This document shows, piece by piece, positions 62,578 through 64,000 of a stretch of DNA of 64,000 nt. Both the position numbers and the translations under genes were made by a program. Source of the stretch: Paenibacillus sp. FSL H7-0331 (GTDB lineage: Bacteria; Bacillota; Bacilli; Paenibacillales; NBRC-103111); NCBI RefSeq assembly GCF_001956045.1, contig NZ_MRTH01000013.1, positions 62,001 to 126,000 of the forward strand, in the 5' to 3' direction. The notes below the pieces were generated by a model. It was not told where the DNA came from, did not search any database, and was given only the letters and a program-made list of their open reading frames with translations. Positions within the stretch are counted from its first letter, which is position 1. Each line of letters starts with the position of its first letter.

Positions 62578-64000
62578 ATGCTGGGTAAGTTTCAAATCAA
62601 TAGGCGCAGTGTGCTCCTAACTTGGCTCCTATCTTATTTGGCAGTTTTATTGCTGCCTGTCTTGATGAGTGTAATCGTATACACGCAGTCAAGTAAGACA
62701 CTGGAGAATGAAATCAACCAGGCGAATCAATCGCTGCTCAAGCAGGTTCGCGAGGTCATGGATAATCAATTCGAATCGATGGAGCGGTTGAACTTTGAAT
62801 TAACCTGGAACGTCAGACTTCAACAATTCCTGTTTTCGGGTAAATATCAAATCTACCCCAATGAATTACTGTACGACCTGCATCAAATCACACAGGATTT
62901 GTTATTGTACAGAACGTCCTACTCGCTTATCGATCTGTTTTATATTTATATAGCCAATAGCAATCAGGTTCTCATGCCTGATGTTTACAGAGATGCTCCC
63001 TTTGCTTACAATTTGATCCATAAAAATGGCGTTTATAACTATGAGCAGTGGTTACAAATTGTTAATCAAAAAGAGTTTAAAGGCTTTATACCGATGTCCC
63101 GCATTGATGAGAGCGGCAACCTCCGTAATACAGTTGCCTATATCAGCACATATCGCAAGGAATCGGACAAGCCTGGAGCTACTAATGTAATCATGGTTGA
63201 CCAGTCGCGTATTCTGCGTGCTATTGAAAACATAGAGCTATTTAACAAGGGACATGTGTTAATCCTCAATGAAGCCAACCAGGTATTGGTAACCAGCTCG
63301 AAGGAAAGCGTGAATTTGCTCAAGGATTTTCCTTTTGATAAGGAAATGCCTGAATCGAATATGTTTTTATGGAATAAGGATGGCCTTAATTACGAGGTCA
63401 CTTATATCAAATCAGATCGTTCCAAGCTCAAATACTTATCGATTATCCCGAGCCAATTGTTTTGGGAAAAAGCCGAGCGGGTTCGGAATCTGACCTACAT
63501 GAGTATTTTTATTAGTTTGCTTGGAGGAATTTCGTTAACATACGTGTTTTTACGCAAAAATTATAATCCGGTACGGCGTCTTGTAACCGCTCTTTCCGGC
63601 AAAACCGAGCTGACTGGCGGTCAAGGTTATAATGAGTTTCGATTTATCGAGCAGGCCGTTGACCATACGTTGGTAGAAATGGCCAAAATTATGTCTGAAC
63701 GTAAAAAACAATACCATATATTACGGTCCAATTTCGTTGGGCGGATGTTAAAAGGAAAGCTTAATGAACAAATCCCTGTTGATGAATCGTTGGCCACCTT
63801 TAATATGCAGTTTGCTACGGACGATTTTGCCGTTATTGTGCTTTATGTACAGGAAAGCGGGACTTTCCATGAGCGTATTCAGGAAATAGGCTCGACCGAC
63901 CCGCAGCAGCTGATGCAATTTATTATTACCAATGTGATGGAGGAGCTGGCAGCCCAAAACCATCAAGGCTATGTAACCGAAATGGAAGATTCGCTCGTCT
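62578..64000 (+). CDS. Cache-containing membrane sensory regulator, C-terminus outside the window (likely AraC type)
   Basis: The reading frame from ATG 62578 (AAGGAG upstream) stays open for 474 codons to the window edge. It starts with a membrane helix (LLTWLLSYLAVLLLPVLMSV), then an extracellular region of about 250 residues of the Cache type, a second membrane helix (YMSIFISLLGGISLTYVFL), and a cytoplasmic part. Paenibacillus has many such proteins of about 750 residues ending in an AraC-type DNA-binding domain; that end is not visible here, so the class is inferred from architecture. No terminator or stop is present. Confidence 0.75.
   Translation, partial: MLGKFQINRRSVLLTWLLSYLAVLLLPVLMSVIVYTQSSKTLENEINQANQSLLKQVREVMDNQFESMERLNFELTWNVRLQQFLFSGKYQIYPNELLYDLHQITQDLLLYRTSYSLIDLFYIYIANSNQVLMPDVYRDAPFAYNLIHKNGVYNYEQWLQIVNQKEFKGFIPMSRIDESGNLRNTVAYISTYRKESDKPGATNVIMVDQSRILRAIENIELFNKGHVLILNEANQVLVTSSKESVNLLKDFPFDKEMPESNMFLWNKDGLNYEVTYIKSDRSKLKYLSIIPSQLFWEKAERVRNLTYMSIFISLLGGISLTYVFLRKNYNPVRRLVTALSGKTELTGGQGYNEFRFIEQAVDHTLVEMAKIMSERKKQYHILRSNFVGRMLKGKLNEQIPVDESLATFNMQFATDDFAVIVLYVQESGTFHERIQEIGSTDPQQLMQFIITNVMEELAAQNHQGYVTEMEDSLV

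Overview
The window looks like a chromosomal segment of a Paenibacillus-type Gram-positive bacterium. The evidence is the AGGAGG-type ribosome binding sites, an anaerobic-type cobalamin operon in the Bacillus megaterium gene order, PadR and XRE regulators, a CapA/CapB tyrosine-kinase exopolysaccharide locus, and a large membrane-bound sensory protein of the type that ends in an AraC-like domain. I see no rRNA, tRNA, CRISPR array or intact insertion sequence.

Layout. (1) 1-6.3 kb, mixed housekeeping: a PadR regulator running off the left edge, two small genes behind a promoter carrying two identical Fur-box-like 15-mers, a methyltransferase, homocysteine synthase MetY, a DUF2306 membrane protein and a GH26-like glycoside hydrolase. 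(2) 6.4-40.1 kb, a large exopolysaccharide (EPS) locus. It starts with a PilZ-like small gene and two paralogous XRE regulators (7.5 and 9.3 kb). An HPr-kinase-like ATPase with a PqqD-like partner follows, then a 17-gene run from 10.8 to 28.4 kb holding chain-length/kinase proteins, amino-sugar nucleotide enzymes, flippase, glycosyltransferases, two phosphoglycosyl transferases, and formyl-, acetyl- and acyl-transferases. After that come a GT2/deacetylase pair, a secreted-type beta-helix protein, and a leftward operon (39.998 to 32.578 kb) with the putative Wzy polymerase, a glycosyltransferase, a heparinase-like lyase, a GH43-like propeller protein and a GNAT. (3) 40.25-53.25 kb: a cobalamin riboswitch with terminator/antiterminator, then cbiH60-X-J-C-D-ET-L-F-G-A-Y for anaerobic cobyrinate a,c-diamide synthesis. 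The operon is interrupted by two non-coding stretches rich in hairpins. (4) 53.5-64 kb: a Pro/Ala/Ser/Thr-rich membrane-anchored protein, an HxlR remnant, an MFS exporter with its PadR repressor, sugar-related enzymes, a chromosomal ParM-like gene divergent from an M23 peptidase-bactofilin pair, and a truncated sensory regulator.

The most interesting signal is regulatory. A 17-bp palindrome with core GATAC-N5-GTATC recurs at 6.46, 7.98, 9.63, 10.74, 28.46 and 40.12 kb, nearly always as a strong/weak pair. At three promoters (7976-8004, 28454-28482, and 40113-40141 on the minus strand) it fills the 17-bp spacer between good -35 and -10 hexamers exactly. These promoters head the EPS transcription units on both strands. 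The two XRE proteins have identical residues in the predicted recognition-helix stretch and lie at these sites. I infer a dedicated EPS regulon run by a paired XRE switch that also controls a PilZ-like protein. A further copy lies inside a coding gene (14184-14200).

The second notable signal is a pair of inverted ~135-bp intergenic elements between cbiD and cbiET. Their hairpin arms differ in sequence but stay base-paired. A family of small hairpins, some directly followed by a ribosome binding site, occurs in the same operon. None of these claims has been tested by a search; they rest on reading the sequence.
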